From positions 1 through 43,668 of the forward strand of contig CABYGI010000008.1 in assembly GCA_902518475.1 (NCBI GenBank): a DNA stretch of 43,668 nucleotides, written 5' to 3'. The first letter of the stretch is position 1, and each line of letters starts with the position of its first letter. Source of the stretch: an uncultured Prochlorococcus sp. (lineage in GTDB: Bacteria; Cyanobacteriota; Cyanobacteriia; PCC-6307; Cyanobiaceae). The notes beneath the pieces are model-generated. The model worked only from the letters and a program-made list of their open reading frames with translations. It ran no database searches and was not told the DNA's origin. Below, in pieces: positions 9,418 through 17,117 of the stretch. The translations under genes were made by a program, and so were the position numbers.

Positions 9418-10383
9418 TTAAAAACTTAATTGATAGTGACTGTATCTCATCAACATTTTTATATCTCTGTGTCCACTGCATGCACTTATCTCCAGAGCAT
9501 TCATTCCTGAACTCCACATTCTGCTTATGGCTATATGCCTTAGATCATGAAATCTGAGAGTGTTAAGCCCGGCCCTTTTTCTGGCTTTATCAAATCCATG
9601 CCTAGCCGCACCTTTTTTCAGATCAATAATTTTTCCATGCCTTTCCGATAATTCTTCCAGAATCTTTTTGGCTTTATTCGGAAGAGGAATAAGTCTCGGT
9701 GCTGAATAATTATCTGTGGCGGCACAATTCTTTCTATTTATGTAGAGTAATTTTTTATTAAGATCTATATTTCTCCATGTCAGGCTTAAAAGTTCGGAGC
9801 GGCGAAAGCCAGTAGTCAGGGCTAGCTTTGTGAGTCTCAGATGATTTTTATTGGACATCTGAGACAGTTCAAAAAGGAGTCTTTTTTCATCTTCATTCGT
9901 GAAAAAAGGAGCTCTTGCATCTCCAGTCCCTCTTACTCTCAGATGCCTTGCGGGGTTATCTTTTATTCTCGCTCCTCTTTCATCCTTTGCCCAGTCGATC
10001 AGTACTCTTAATATCCTAAGTTCTCTCATCACTGTATTTGGTTTCACCTTCAGTAATCGTTCATCTCTCCAGACTGCAAAATGCTTTATCTGCAGATCCT
10101 TCAGAGGAATATTTCCAAGCCAGCTTTCTGCAGTCACCCTGAGTGGATATTTTTCATTCTCCGCACTTCGGTGTAGCAGCAGCGGACCACTTATATAGTC
10201 ATTAATCGCCTCCCCCAAGGTGATTGGTACATCGGGGAAAACCTTTTTTGTTCTCTCTTCGACTGCATCTGCCCAGGATTCTGCCAGATCTCTGGAAAGA
10301 AAAGTTCTAGACCTCGGGCCGACATAATTCTTCCTTCTGATAAGGACCTGCCAGCCGCTTCCGCTTTTTCTGATTGTTGCCAT
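9418..10383 (-). CDS. Tyrosine recombinase / integrase
   Basis: The 321-residue product begins MATIRKSGSGWQVLIRRK, a common start for phage-type integrases. A start 9 codons further upstream (10410) is also open, but the extension does not look conserved. A core-binding domain (about 55-145) precedes the catalytic domain. Catalytic residues are present: Arg in TGFRRSEL (R194), HDLRH (H279, R282), SGHR (H305) and the nucleophile Tyr in RYSH (Y314). The protein is therefore expected to be active. It reads away from tRNA-Thr, with its start about 140 bases from the tRNA 3' end. Three sampled lines of this gene are about 40-47 % G+C against about 25 % in a sampled DrmA line, which points to recent transfer from a less AT-rich source. 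Confidence 0.93.
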   Translation of the reverse strand: MATIRKSGSGWQVLIRRKNYVGPRSRTFLSRDLAESWADAVEERTKKVFPDVPITLGEAINDYISGPLLLHRSAENEKYPLRVTAESWLGNIPLKDLQIKHFAVWRDERLLKVKPNTVMRELRILRVLIDWAKDERGARIKDNPARHLRVRGTGDARAPFFTNEDEKRLLFELSQMSNKNHLRLTKLALTTGFRRSELLSLTWRNIDLNKKLLYINRKNCAATDNYSAPRLIPLPNKAKKILEELSERHGKIIDLKKGAARHGFDKARKRAGLNTLRFHDLRHIAISRMWSSGMNALEISACSGHRDIKMLMRYSHYQLSF

Positions 10384-10437
10384 TTCGGTGTCATCGTATG
10401 TGTGATGCACCTCCAGATATCTGCCTTTAAAACAGAA

Positions 10438-10465
10438 AAGTGGACCCGAAAACGGACGTCCACTT
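10438..10465. repeat. Inverted repeat in the recombinase leader
   Basis: AAGTGGAC (10438-10445) pairs perfectly with GTCCACTT (10458-10465). Inside it CCG (10446-10448) pairs with CGG (10453-10455) around an AAAA loop, leaving a two-base bulge. It lies in the roughly 140-base space between the recombinase start and the tRNA-Thr 3' end. It could be a recombinase arm site, an operator or an RNA hairpin in the leader; the sequence alone does not choose. Confidence 0.6.
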
Positions 10466-10523
10466 CTGAATAATTTCTTTGTGCGATAGTGGTAATCTCA
10501 CTGATACCAAGCTATCCCGCGAG

Positions 10524-10595
<72 letters not shown>

Positions 10596-10605
10596 AATTT
10601 TAAAG

Positions 10606-10687
10606 TGGGCCGGGTTGGATTTGAACCAACGTAGGCAGAGCCAGCGGATTTACAGTCCGCCCCCTTTAACCACTCGGGCACCGACCC
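10606..10687 (-). tRNA. tRNA-Tyr(GTA)
   Basis: On the minus strand the acceptor GGGTCGG pairs with CCGGCCC and discriminator A follows. The D-loop carries CCGAGTGGTTAAAG. The anticodon stem GCGGA/TCCGC encloses a loop with anticodon GTA. There is a long variable arm, as expected for bacterial tRNA-Tyr (82 bases in all), and a T-arm with GGTTCAAATCC. It lies directly upstream of tRNA-Thr on the same strand. Confidence 0.97.
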
Positions 10688-10789
10688 CCACTATCTGAAC
10701 TTATCAGTTAATGGACACTTTGTGTGAAATTGTTTTGGTTTTTTTGTTTCTTTCTAGATAGCATTTGTAAAGAAAAGACTTTATTGATG

Positions 10790-11230
10790 ATGAATATTTT
10801 ATTGATAAATGGACCAAATCTAAATCTTTTGGGCACTAGAGAACCTGAAATATATGGTAATAAAACATTGAGTGATATAGAACAAGATCTAACAAAAGTT
10901 GCCCAAGAAAAGAGTATTAATCTTGAATGTTTTCAAAGTAATCACGAAGGGGAAATAGTAGATAAGATTCAGGATTCTGTAAAAAGTATACAGGGTATTC
11001 TTATAAATGCTGGAGCTTTTACTCATACCTCGATTTCTATTCGTGATGCTTTAATTGGATCAAAAATTCCTTTTGTAGAATTACATATTTCAAATATTTT
11101 CAGTAGAGAAGATTTTCGTAAAGAATCTTTTCTTACAGATAAAGCTATAGGAATTATTAGTGGATTCGGCATATCAAGTTATTCCTTGGCTCTTGAAGGA
11201 ATTATTGGATATTTAAGTAGTAAAAATTAA
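10790..11230 (+). CDS. aroQ: 3-dehydroquinate dehydratase, type II
   Basis: It catalyses dehydration of 3-dehydroquinate to 3-dehydroshikimate in the shikimate pathway. The start [19 protein letters not shown] is the type II signature, with the catalytic Tyr in EIYG. The [12 protein letters not shown] and [16 protein letters not shown] segments and the ELHISN motif follow. The product is 146 residues, normal for the family. The frame is open further upstream to 10724, but that extension is hydrophobic and not family-like, so one of the tandem ATGs at 10787/10790 is preferred. The stop is directly followed by the miaE ATG, so the two are one transcript. Confidence 0.96.
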   Translation: MNILLINGPNLNLLGTREPEIYGNKTLSDIEQDLTKVAQEKSINLECFQSNHEGEIVDKIQDSVKSIQGILINAGAFTHTSISIRDALIGSKIPFVELHISNIFSREDFRKESFLTDKAIGIISGFGISSYSLALEGIIGYLSSKN

Positions 11231-11839
11231 ATGCTAGTCGATTTTAAAAGGCCCACTTCTCATATTAAATATTTATCGTCATTTACCTCAGATAAATGGA
11301 TCAAACTCGCATTATCTAATCCAATAGATATTCTTATTGACCATGCTCATTGTGAAAGAAAAGCAGCAGGAGTAGCTATTCAATTGATGTTTAGATATCC
11401 ATCAGAACCAAATCTGGCAGAAGTTCTAAGTCCAATAGCGAGAGAGGAATTAGAGCATTTTGAAAAAATACTTTATTTTTTAAAGGACCTTGGACATTCT
11501 CTTGAGTCCTTAAAACCGCCTCCATATGGAGCTGAATTGTCCAAGAATATAAGAAAGGAAGAGCCCAATAGAATGCTTGATAGTTTTTTAATAGCAGGAC
11601 TTATTGAAGCAAGAAGTCATGAAAGATTAAGCTTACTTGCGCTGAATTCTGAAGATAAATCGTTTAAATACCTTTATGATTCTCTTCTTGAGAGTGAGGC
11701 GAGACATTTTGGGGTTTACTGGAAACTAGCGCAAACTAAATTCTCTAAAAATCAAACTTTCAAAAGGTTAGAGGAATTGTCTGAAATTGAGTCATCTTTA
11801 TTAGCTGAAACTTTTGAATTGCCAAGGGTACATAGCTAA
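11231..11839 (+). CDS. miaE: tRNA-(ms2i6A37) hydroxylase
   Basis: MiaE hydroxylates the isopentenyl side chain of 2-methylthio-N6-isopentenyladenosine at tRNA position 37. The 202-residue protein is a ferritin-like di-iron enzyme, and the iron-ligand helices are visible: DHAHCERKAA (about 38-47), REELEHF (about 75-81), IEARSHERL and ESEARHF. The two Glu and two ExxH motifs needed for the metal site are intact. It begins immediately after the aroQ stop and ends just before cobI. Confidence 0.93.
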   Translation: MLVDFKRPTSHIKYLSSFTSDKWIKLALSNPIDILIDHAHCERKAAGVAIQLMFRYPSEPNLAEVLSPIAREELEHFEKILYFLKDLGHSLESLKPPPYGAELSKNIRKEEPNRMLDSFLIAGLIEARSHERLSLLALNSEDKSFKYLYDSLLESEARHFGVYWKLAQTKFSKNQTFKRLEELSEIESSLLAETFELPRVHS

Positions 11840-11855
11840 AGTTAATAAAATAAAA

Positions 11856-12611
11856 ATGATAATAAACAAGTTCCTACGTTTACTTAATCGATGTAAAACT
11901 GATTTGCCAACATTCACCATCGTTGGTGTAGGCCCTGGAGATCCATCGCTTTTAACAATTGCTGCTGTTGATGCAATAAAAAAAGCGAAAGTTATAGTTT
12001 TCCCAACATCAGATGATAATAAAAAGAGTTTCGCTGCGGAAATAGTCAAGAAGTACACCAAATTTAAAAAAAATATTCCTATCATCTTTCCAATGGCTAG
12101 GAAGGATTTTGATCCAGATGAAATATGGTCTAATGCTGTAGAAAAGATTGTGAAATTTATACAAAATGGCGAATCAGTTGTTTTACTCTGTCTTGGAGAT
12201 ACTTCACTATTTGCGAGTTCTTCAAATATTTTGAGGTTATTAAAAAATAATCATGCTGAAATTATTACCAAAACAATACCTGGTATTTCCTCTATTTCAG
12301 CAGCAGCAGCTTTGAATGATTTTGATTTGGTAAAAAAAGGCGAGACATTGATCATCAAAGAATGCCCCTCTTCAGAATCTGAATTAACAACCCTTATTAG
12401 GGAAAGTAAGGAAAATAAAGCGGTATTGGCAATTATGAAAGTTGGCAAAAGATGGAATTTAGTAAGGGAAATTTTAAAAAAAGAGGATATCATCAATACA
12501 GCATTAATAGCTTTAAGTGTTGGGATGCCTGATCAAATTATTCAATATGCATCACAATATAAAAAGGAATTTATGCCTTATTTCTCTTTGATTTTGATAA
12601 GGTTCGATTAA
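11856..12611 (+). CDS. cobI: Precorrin-2 C20-methyltransferase
   Basis: CobI/CbiL transfers a methyl group from SAM to C-20 of precorrin-2 in corrin ring synthesis. The tetrapyrrole methylase fold is shown by VGVGPGDPSLLTIAAVDAIKKA near the N-terminus, CLGDTSLFASSSNI in the middle and IPGISSISAAAA. An ATG at 11856 is chosen because the longer frame from 11814 overlaps the end of miaE and adds no conserved sequence. This gives 251 residues. The stop codon shares a base with the next start (TAATG). Prochlorococcus makes its own corrinoid, so a lone cobI among unrelated genes is normal for the group. Confidence 0.92.
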   Translation: MIINKFLRLLNRCKTDLPTFTIVGVGPGDPSLLTIAAVDAIKKAKVIVFPTSDDNKKSFAAEIVKKYTKFKKNIPIIFPMARKDFDPDEIWSNAVEKIVKFIQNGESVVLLCLGDTSLFASSSNILRLLKNNHAEIITKTIPGISSISAAAALNDFDLVKKGETLIIKECPSSESELTTLIRESKENKAVLAIMKVGKRWNLVREILKKEDIINTALIALSVGMPDQIIQYASQYKKEFMPYFSLILIRFD

Positions 12612-13096
12612 TGTATAAAAAAGAAAAATTAGTTGAAAATCAATTTACATGGCCAATATGTAAGGATCTATTATTTCTTGTTCTCGAAGATAGGGTTAGT
12701 GATATCTTTGTTTGTGAATTGGTTTGGGAAAGACTTTTTTATACTAAAGAACTTTCTATAAATGATTGGGCCTTTAGCGCATTAACTCCTTCTTATTGGT
12801 CAGAAAAATTTGAAAAAGCTCCTCAAATCATTTCAGAGCGACCAGCCTCAGTACATTTGACTCGATCAATTCCAAAAGAATATAAACAAGGATTAAAAAA
12901 TTTTCTTAATTTTAAAGGTTATAAGATTAATGAACTCTATCCAAGAAGAACTAGAAGAGCGACGGCAGTAAATTGGTTGATTTATTGGGCGATTGAAAAT
13001 GATTGTTTTTCAAAATATAGTGGATTATTACCAAGTCCTAGTTCACCACCTTTAAATCCAGTTAAAGGACATTTTGGTGATCCAGAAATTAAATAA
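12611..13096 (+). CDS. DUF1823 family protein
   Basis: This 161-residue protein matches a cyanobacterial family of unknown function. Recognisable parts are the N-terminal helical region with a VWERLFY segment, ALTPSYWSEKF, and the strongly conserved basic stretch SIPKEYKQGLKNFLNFKGYK followed by ELYPRRTRRATAVNWLIYW. A proline-rich tail follows. There is no signal peptide or membrane segment. It overlaps cobI by one base, so it is expressed with it. The RRTRRA motif suggests nucleic-acid or phosphate contact, but this is a guess. Confidence 0.8.
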   Translation: MYKKEKLVENQFTWPICKDLLFLVLEDRVSDIFVCELVWERLFYTKELSINDWAFSALTPSYWSEKFEKAPQIISERPASVHLTRSIPKEYKQGLKNFLNFKGYKINELYPRRTRRATAVNWLIYWAIENDCFSKYSGLLPSPSSPPLNPVKGHFGDPEIK

Positions 13097-13142
13097 GTTT
13101 TTTTTGAAAAAGGTAAATGATTTTATTAAAGGTATAGTTGTA

Positions 13143-13175
13143 ATGGACACTACTTTCTTTGGAGAGAAGAATTGA
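13143..13175 (+). other. Possible 10-codon leader peptide overlapping the der start
   Basis: ATG at 13143 opens a 10-codon frame ([10 protein letters not shown]) whose TGA stop (13173-13175) overlaps the TTG start of der (13172). Ribosomes finishing it would be placed at the der start. It also covers the GGAG at 13161. It may be chance, given its length. Confidence 0.3.
13161..13164 (+). promoter_or_regulatory. Ribosome binding site supporting the TTG start of der
   Basis: GGAG at 13161-13164 lies seven bases before TTG 13172. No in-frame ATG is available at the conserved N-terminus, so this site decides the start. Confidence 0.6.
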
Positions 13176-14545
13176 TTCTTCCTACAATAGCAATTATCGG
13201 AAGACCTAACGTTGGGAAATCTACCTTAGTTAATCGTCTTTGCCAAAGTAATGATGCAATAGTATTTGATAAGCCTGGTGTTACAAGAGATAGAACATAT
13301 CAAAATGCCTCATGGGGAGGTAAGGAATTTCAAATAGTTGATACTGGAGGTTTAGTTTTTGATGATGATAGTGAATTTCTCCCAGAGATAAGGACACAAG
13401 TTTTCTTGGCTCTAGAAGAGGCTTCACTAGCGTTACTGGTGGTAGATGGAAATCAAGGCGTTACTGATGGTGATTTATCAATAGCAAAATGGTTAAGAAA
13501 CTCAAGCTGTAAAATAATTGTTGCTGTTAACAAATGCGAATCGACTACTCTAGGAATCTCACTAGCATCGGAGTTCTGGAAATTAGGATTGGGGGAACCT
13601 AACCCTGTTTCGGCAATTCATGGTTCAGGTACTGGAGATCTTTTAGATCTCGTTATTGGCGAACTTCCTGAAAATAATATTCAGGATGATGAAGAAAAGA
13701 TAATGATGTCAATTATTGGGAGGCCTAATGTTGGTAAGTCTAGTTTGTTAAATTCAATCTGTGGAGAAAAAAGAGCAATAGTTAGTGATATTAGTGGTAC
13801 AACAACTGATTCAATAGATACTCTTATTAAAAAAGATGATAATCATTGGAAAATCATTGATACTGCAGGGATTAGAAGAAAGAAAAATGTAAAATATGGC
13901 ACTGAATTCTTTGGTATTAATAGGGCTTTTAAATCTATAGATAGAAGTGATGTTTGTGTGTTAGTTATAGATGCGGTTGACGGAGTAACTGATCAAGACC
14001 AGAAGCTGGCTGGGCGCATAGAAGAACAAGGCAGAGCTTGCATAATTGTTGTCAATAAATGGGATCTTGTAGAAAAAAATAGTTCAACAATTTATCAAGT
14101 AGAAAAAGAACTTAGATCTAAACTTTATTTTTTACATTGGTCAAAAATGATTTTTATATCTGCTCTTACTGGTCAAAGAGTTGATAATATTTTTGAGCAT
14201 GCTCTTAATGCTGTAAATCAACATAGAAGAAGAGTTACAACATCTGTAGTTAATGAAGTACTTAAAGAATCAATCAGTTGGAAAAGTCCTCCAACGAAGA
14301 GAAGCGGCAAGCAAGGAAAGCTTTATTACGGTACTCAAGTTAAGAACAAACCTCCCACTTTTACTCTTTTTGTAAATGACCCTAAATTATTCGGAACTAC
14401 CTATAGAAGATATATTGAAAAACAAATTCGAGTAAATTTAGGCTTTGAAGGCACACCCCTCATTTTACTTTGGAGAGGAAAGCAGCAAAGGGCTTTAAAT
14501 AAAGAAGTCGAAAGAGAAAATATTGAGTTAATTCAAAAAGATTAA
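13172..14545 (+). CDS. der: Ribosome-assembly GTPase Der (EngA)
   Basis: Der has two tandem GTPase domains and a KH-like C-terminal domain and acts in 50S subunit maturation. The first G domain has GRPNVGKST (8-16), [13 protein letters not shown] and NKCE. The second begins near 180 with [31 protein letters not shown] and NKWDL. The KH-like region includes [13 protein letters not shown]. The length of 457 residues is usual. It starts at TTG 13172 and overlaps the next gene by one base. Confidence 0.96.
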   Translation: MILPTIAIIGRPNVGKSTLVNRLCQSNDAIVFDKPGVTRDRTYQNASWGGKEFQIVDTGGLVFDDDSEFLPEIRTQVFLALEEASLALLVVDGNQGVTDGDLSIAKWLRNSSCKIIVAVNKCESTTLGISLASEFWKLGLGEPNPVSAIHGSGTGDLLDLVIGELPENNIQDDEEKIMMSIIGRPNVGKSSLLNSICGEKRAIVSDISGTTTDSIDTLIKKDDNHWKIIDTAGIRRKKNVKYGTEFFGINRAFKSIDRSDVCVLVIDAVDGVTDQDQKLAGRIEEQGRACIIVVNKWDLVEKNSSTIYQVEKELRSKLYFLHWSKMIFISALTGQRVDNIFEHALNAVNQHRRRVTTSVVNEVLKESISWKSPPTKRSGKQGKLYYGTQVKNKPPTFTLFVNDPKLFGTTYRRYIEKQIRVNLGFEGTPLILLWRGKQQRALNKEVERENIELIQKD

Positions 14546-15459
14546 TGAATTTTCTAACCAAATTTTCTGTTGGTCAATACGTTCATGGTAATAGAAGTTG
14601 GCTAAGAATTATAGATAGTAGATTAAAAATAATTATCGTAATGATATTTTTAATCACTCCAATTTGGGCAGGTCCAATATGGAGATTGAGTTTAGTTGGT
14701 TTTTTACTATTGATTACTTTTTTAAGTTTATTGCCATCTAGAGTATGGTGGCGATCATTATTTTTCCTCTCATGTTTGTCACTATTAATTGGATGTATAT
14801 CAATACTTGCCTCGTCTGATATTCAATCTCTTGATGGCTACTTAAGAAATCCCAACGAATTGCAAGTAGTACTGGAAAGCCAAAAAGAATGGCATATTTT
14901 GCAAATTCCTTCGCAGAAAATATGGTTTATTAATTTTGGTCCCTACAACTTATCAAGAAAAGCTTTTGAACTAGGAATAAAAACCTCCACTTTGATATTT
15001 ACCGTTATTCATAGTGTGAATTTGATGCTTTTAACCACATTGCAGGAAGACATTGTATGGGGATTAAGTTGGTTTATGTATCCATTAAGAAAGATTGGAT
15101 TGCCTACTAATAAGTGGCTTTTTCAGTTGTTAATTGCATTACGTTTTATTCCTCTAGTGCAGGAAGAACTTCAAAATATTATTAAATCAATTTCAGTTAG
15201 ATCAATAAATTTTCGAAATTTGGGACTAAAGAAATCCTTTAATGTTTTATTAACCTTAGTGGAAAGGTTATTTCAAAATATATTTCTGAGAATTGATCAT
15301 GGAGCAGAATCATTACTCTCAAAGAAAAAAATTATTATAAAAACTAACAGATTTAGAACTCTTTATCCTTCAAAATCCCTCAATGTAATTGTTAATACAT
15401 TATCGATTTGTTTTATTTGCATAGCAATTTTTCTGAGAAAACTGTATGGTGCATTATAA
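14545..15459 (+). CDS. EcfT-like transmembrane component of an ECF transporter
   Basis: This 304-residue membrane protein resembles the CbiQ/EcfT family, the coupling subunit joining ATPases to a substrate-binding S protein in vitamin or metal uptake. Hydrophobic segments lie near residues 28-75 and 80-100, around 150-170 and at the C-terminus (about 280-300). The coupling region ALRFIPLVQEELQNIIKSIS corresponds to the conserved cytosolic Ala-Arg motif helix. No ATPase or S component is adjacent, so it would use subunits encoded elsewhere. It shares one base with der (TAATG), so it is co-transcribed. The substrate cannot be told. Confidence 0.82.
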   Translation: MNFLTKFSVGQYVHGNRSWLRIIDSRLKIIIVMIFLITPIWAGPIWRLSLVGFLLLITFLSLLPSRVWWRSLFFLSCLSLLIGCISILASSDIQSLDGYLRNPNELQVVLESQKEWHILQIPSQKIWFINFGPYNLSRKAFELGIKTSTLIFTVIHSVNLMLLTTLQEDIVWGLSWFMYPLRKIGLPTNKWLFQLLIALRFIPLVQEELQNIIKSISVRSINFRNLGLKKSFNVLLTLVERLFQNIFLRIDHGAESLLSKKKIIIKTNRFRTLYPSKSLNVIVNTLSICFICIAIFLRKLYGAL

Positions 15460-15478
15460 ATAACACAATATTTTAGGT

Positions 15479-15745
15479 TTGAGTTCTGAGCGTTATTTAA
15501 ACCATCCAACATTTGGCATGTTATACCAAGTTTCTCCTGGAAATGATGGGAGAGATATCTATGCGACTTTATACGCTCAAAAAATGTTTTTCTTGGTAGA
15601 AGTTCAGCAGAGAGAAGTTTTTTTTGAAGTTATACCTTATTTAGATGCCCGTAATCAGGCTGAATTAAACCTTCAAAGAGCTAGGAGAAAAGGATCTGAA
15701 GAACTATCTAAATGGGAGAATTTATTTACGCAAACTTTTCTATAA
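15479..15745 (+). CDS. pipX: PII-interacting protein X, NtcA co-activator
   Basis: PipX is a small cyanobacterial protein that binds either the PII protein or the global nitrogen regulator NtcA. It thereby links 2-oxoglutarate and energy status to transcription. The 88-residue product has the family pattern: YLNHPTFGMLYQV, TLYAQKMFFLVEV, a five-strand Tudor-like part, then two C-terminal helices with LNLQRARRKG. The start is TTG 15479, directly before the conserved N-terminus. It is followed after three bases by pipY, the conserved cyanobacterial pair. Confidence 0.93.
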   Translation: MSSERYLNHPTFGMLYQVSPGNDGRDIYATLYAQKMFFLVEVQQREVFFEVIPYLDARNQAELNLQRARRKGSEELSKWENLFTQTFL

Positions 15746-15748
15746 AAG

Positions 15749-16384
15749 GTGAATCCTGCAAATTATTTAAAAATAAAAAATAAAATACCATCAAATGTAA
15801 ATATTCTTGCGGTAAGTAAAGGATTTAAAAGTCAAGAAATCAAGACTATTCAAAATATAGGTCAGAATGATTTTGGTGAAAGTAAGGTTCAAGAGGCGTT
15901 TGAAAAACAATTATTCTTAAAAGATCTTAAACAAATAAATTGGCACTTTATTGGAAGAATACAAAGTAATAAAATAAGAAAAATAGTTCAAAATTTTAAA
16001 TATATTCATTCAGTAGATTCATTTGAAAAGTTGCAAAAGATTTCTAATATTTCAAGTGAAGAGAAGAAAAATCCATTAATAATGTTGCAGGTTAAGTTGA
16101 GTGATGACCCTACTAAAGGAGGCTTTAATCCTGAATTTTTAATTTTGAAATGGAGAGAAATTCAAGAGCTGAAAAATATTTCATTAACCGGTTTGATGAC
16201 TATCAATCCTAAAGGACTTAGCTCGAAAGAAAATTCAGGTTTGTTCAAAAAATGTCGTGCTCTCGCTGATTCTCTTCAACTACCAGATTGTTCCATGGGG
16301 ATGTCAGGTGATTGGGAGGAAGCTATTGACGCTGGATCAACTTGGTTAAGATTAGGATCATTGATTTTTGGAGATAGAACCTAA
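15749..16384 (+). CDS. pipY: PLP-homeostasis protein PipY (YggS/PLPBP family)
   Basis: This family binds pyridoxal phosphate without known catalysis and maintains vitamin B6 and amino-acid balance. The 211-residue TIM-barrel protein has the PLP lysine in LAVSKGF (near residue 24), then NDFGESKVQEA, WHFIGRIQSNK, HSVDS, GLMTI, and the phosphate-binding end with MSGDWEEAIDAGSTWLRLGSLIFG. The GTG at 15749 lies three bases after the pipX stop, so the two are translated together, as known in other cyanobacteria. It is slightly shorter than the 220-230 residues usual elsewhere. Confidence 0.93.
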   Translation: MNPANYLKIKNKIPSNVNILAVSKGFKSQEIKTIQNIGQNDFGESKVQEAFEKQLFLKDLKQINWHFIGRIQSNKIRKIVQNFKYIHSVDSFEKLQKISNISSEEKKNPLIMLQVKLSDDPTKGGFNPEFLILKWREIQELKNISLTGLMTINPKGLSSKENSGLFKKCRALADSLQLPDCSMGMSGDWEEAIDAGSTWLRLGSLIFGDRT

Positions 16385-16462
16385 TTGGTTATTTTTTTAT
16401 AAAAATCTTATATATTAACTTGCAGTAAAGTTCAACTAACGTTATTTAAGTATAGGTAGTTT

Positions 16463-16510
16463 ATTCATTTAAAAAATGAATCTATTACTCAAGGTTCTTA
16501 AACCTTAGTA
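16463..16510 (+). promoter_or_regulatory. Two consecutive hairpins in the sepF leader
   Basis: ATTCATTT (16463-16470) pairs with AAATGAAT (16474-16481). Directly after it AAGGTT (16491-16496) pairs with AACCTT (16501-16506), extended by TACT/GTA flanks. They fill the 150 bases between pipY and sepF and end about 25 bases before the sepF start. They may end the pipXY transcript or shape the sepF leader. Confidence 0.45.
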
Positions 16511-16520
16511 ATCAATTTCA

Positions 16521-16526
16521 AGAGGA
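16521..16526 (+). promoter_or_regulatory. Ribosome binding site deciding the GTG start of sepF
   Basis: AGAGGA is followed by an 8-base spacer and GTG 16535. Clear Shine-Dalgarno sequences are scarce in this window, so this one supports a non-ATG start. Confidence 0.6.
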
Positions 16527-16534
16527 TTTAAAAG

Positions 16535-17110
16535 GTGTCACTTATTTCTAGATTAAAGGCAGTTGTTGCAGGGGATGAGTATCTCGATGATGATTTTGAT
16601 GAGTTGGATTATCCTTCAGAGGATGAATTAAATGATATTAATAATTTCAAACAAAATCCAAAGAATGCAAATGCCCTTGCAAATACAAACCCATTCGATT
16701 TTATGAATAACAACAGATCATCTAAAGTGGTTGGTATGCCTGGAATCTCAAATTCATCCTTAGAAGTAAGCTTAATGGAACCAAGAAGTTTTGATGAGAT
16801 GCCTCAAGCTATACAAGCATTAAGAGAGAGAAAAACTGTAATTCTCAATTTAACTATGATGGATCCTGATCAAGCTCAAAGAGCGGTTGATTTTATTGCT
16901 GGGGGCACATATGCGATAGATGGACATCAAGAGAGAGTCGGTGAAAGTATTTTTCTATTTGCTCCAAGCTGTGTAAATGTAACTAGTTCCTCCCCAGAAG
17001 AAGCTTCTCCCTCCTCTATGTCTACAGAAAACACACCAAAATATAGTTTGGGCAAAAATACTACTCCTGAACCAGCATGGGGTGATTCTAAATTAAGTGC
17101 TTATTCATGA
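16535..17110 (+). CDS. sepF: Cell division protein SepF
   Basis: SepF binds FtsZ and links it to the membrane at the division site. The 191-residue protein starts [20 protein letters not shown], where the first helix resembles a membrane-binding amphipathic helix, followed by an acidic linker. The SepF core lies near residues 85-155: [40 protein letters not shown] and an IFLFAPS strand. A Ser/Pro-rich tail follows. It sits downstream of pipXY and upstream of proC, the same neighbourhood as the ylmE-sepF-proC region of many other bacteria. Confidence 0.94.
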   Translation: MSLISRLKAVVAGDEYLDDDFDELDYPSEDELNDINNFKQNPKNANALANTNPFDFMNNNRSSKVVGMPGISNSSLEVSLMEPRSFDEMPQAIQALRERKTVILNLTMMDPDQAQRAVDFIAGGTYAIDGHQERVGESIFLFAPSCVNVTSSSPEEASPSSMSTENTPKYSLGKNTTPEPAWGDSKLSAYS

Positions 17111-17117
17111 TTAATCT

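Larger units (their letters stand above)
1..10523. mobile_element. Right-hand end of a tRNA-Thr-associated integrated island (left end outside window)
   Basis: A tyrosine recombinase lies immediately beyond the 3' end of tRNA-Thr(GGT), the usual layout of an element integrated at a tRNA 3' end. All genes left of it are accessory: a helicase/nuclease operon of defence type and small proteins of unknown function. From aroQ onward the genes are core housekeeping. The left boundary is not visible and I found no partial tRNA-Thr copy between 1 and 10523, so the second attachment site must be upstream of the window or decayed. In Prochlorococcus such tRNA-linked elements with tyrosine recombinases have been described as tycheposons; membership in that class is inference. 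Confidence 0.6.

Noticed and set aside
9899..10198. Open frame of 99 codons antisense to the recombinase
   Set aside because: The longer open shadow frames here follow from the higher G+C of the recombinase; no start context or domain supports a gene.
10191..10463. Open frame of 90 codons overlapping the recombinase start on the same strand
   Set aside because: It overlaps the recombinase N-terminus in another frame, has no recognisable domain and spans the leader inverted repeat.
1..10523. Search for a second partial tRNA-Thr copy as the other attachment site
   Set aside because: No stretch matching the tRNA 3' end was found by eye; it is probably outside the window. A local alignment of 10524-10595 against the full contig would settle it.
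10711..10789. Upstream extension and an ATG frame before aroQ
   Set aside because: The added residues are hydrophobic and unlike type II dehydroquinase N-termini; tandem ATGs at 10787/10790 fit the family.
13140..13153. GTA-N8-TAC match upstream of der, resembling an NtcA box
   Set aside because: Only the six fixed bases match, the centre is not symmetric, and it is too close to the start codon to activate. Six fixed bases are expected by chance several times in a window this size.
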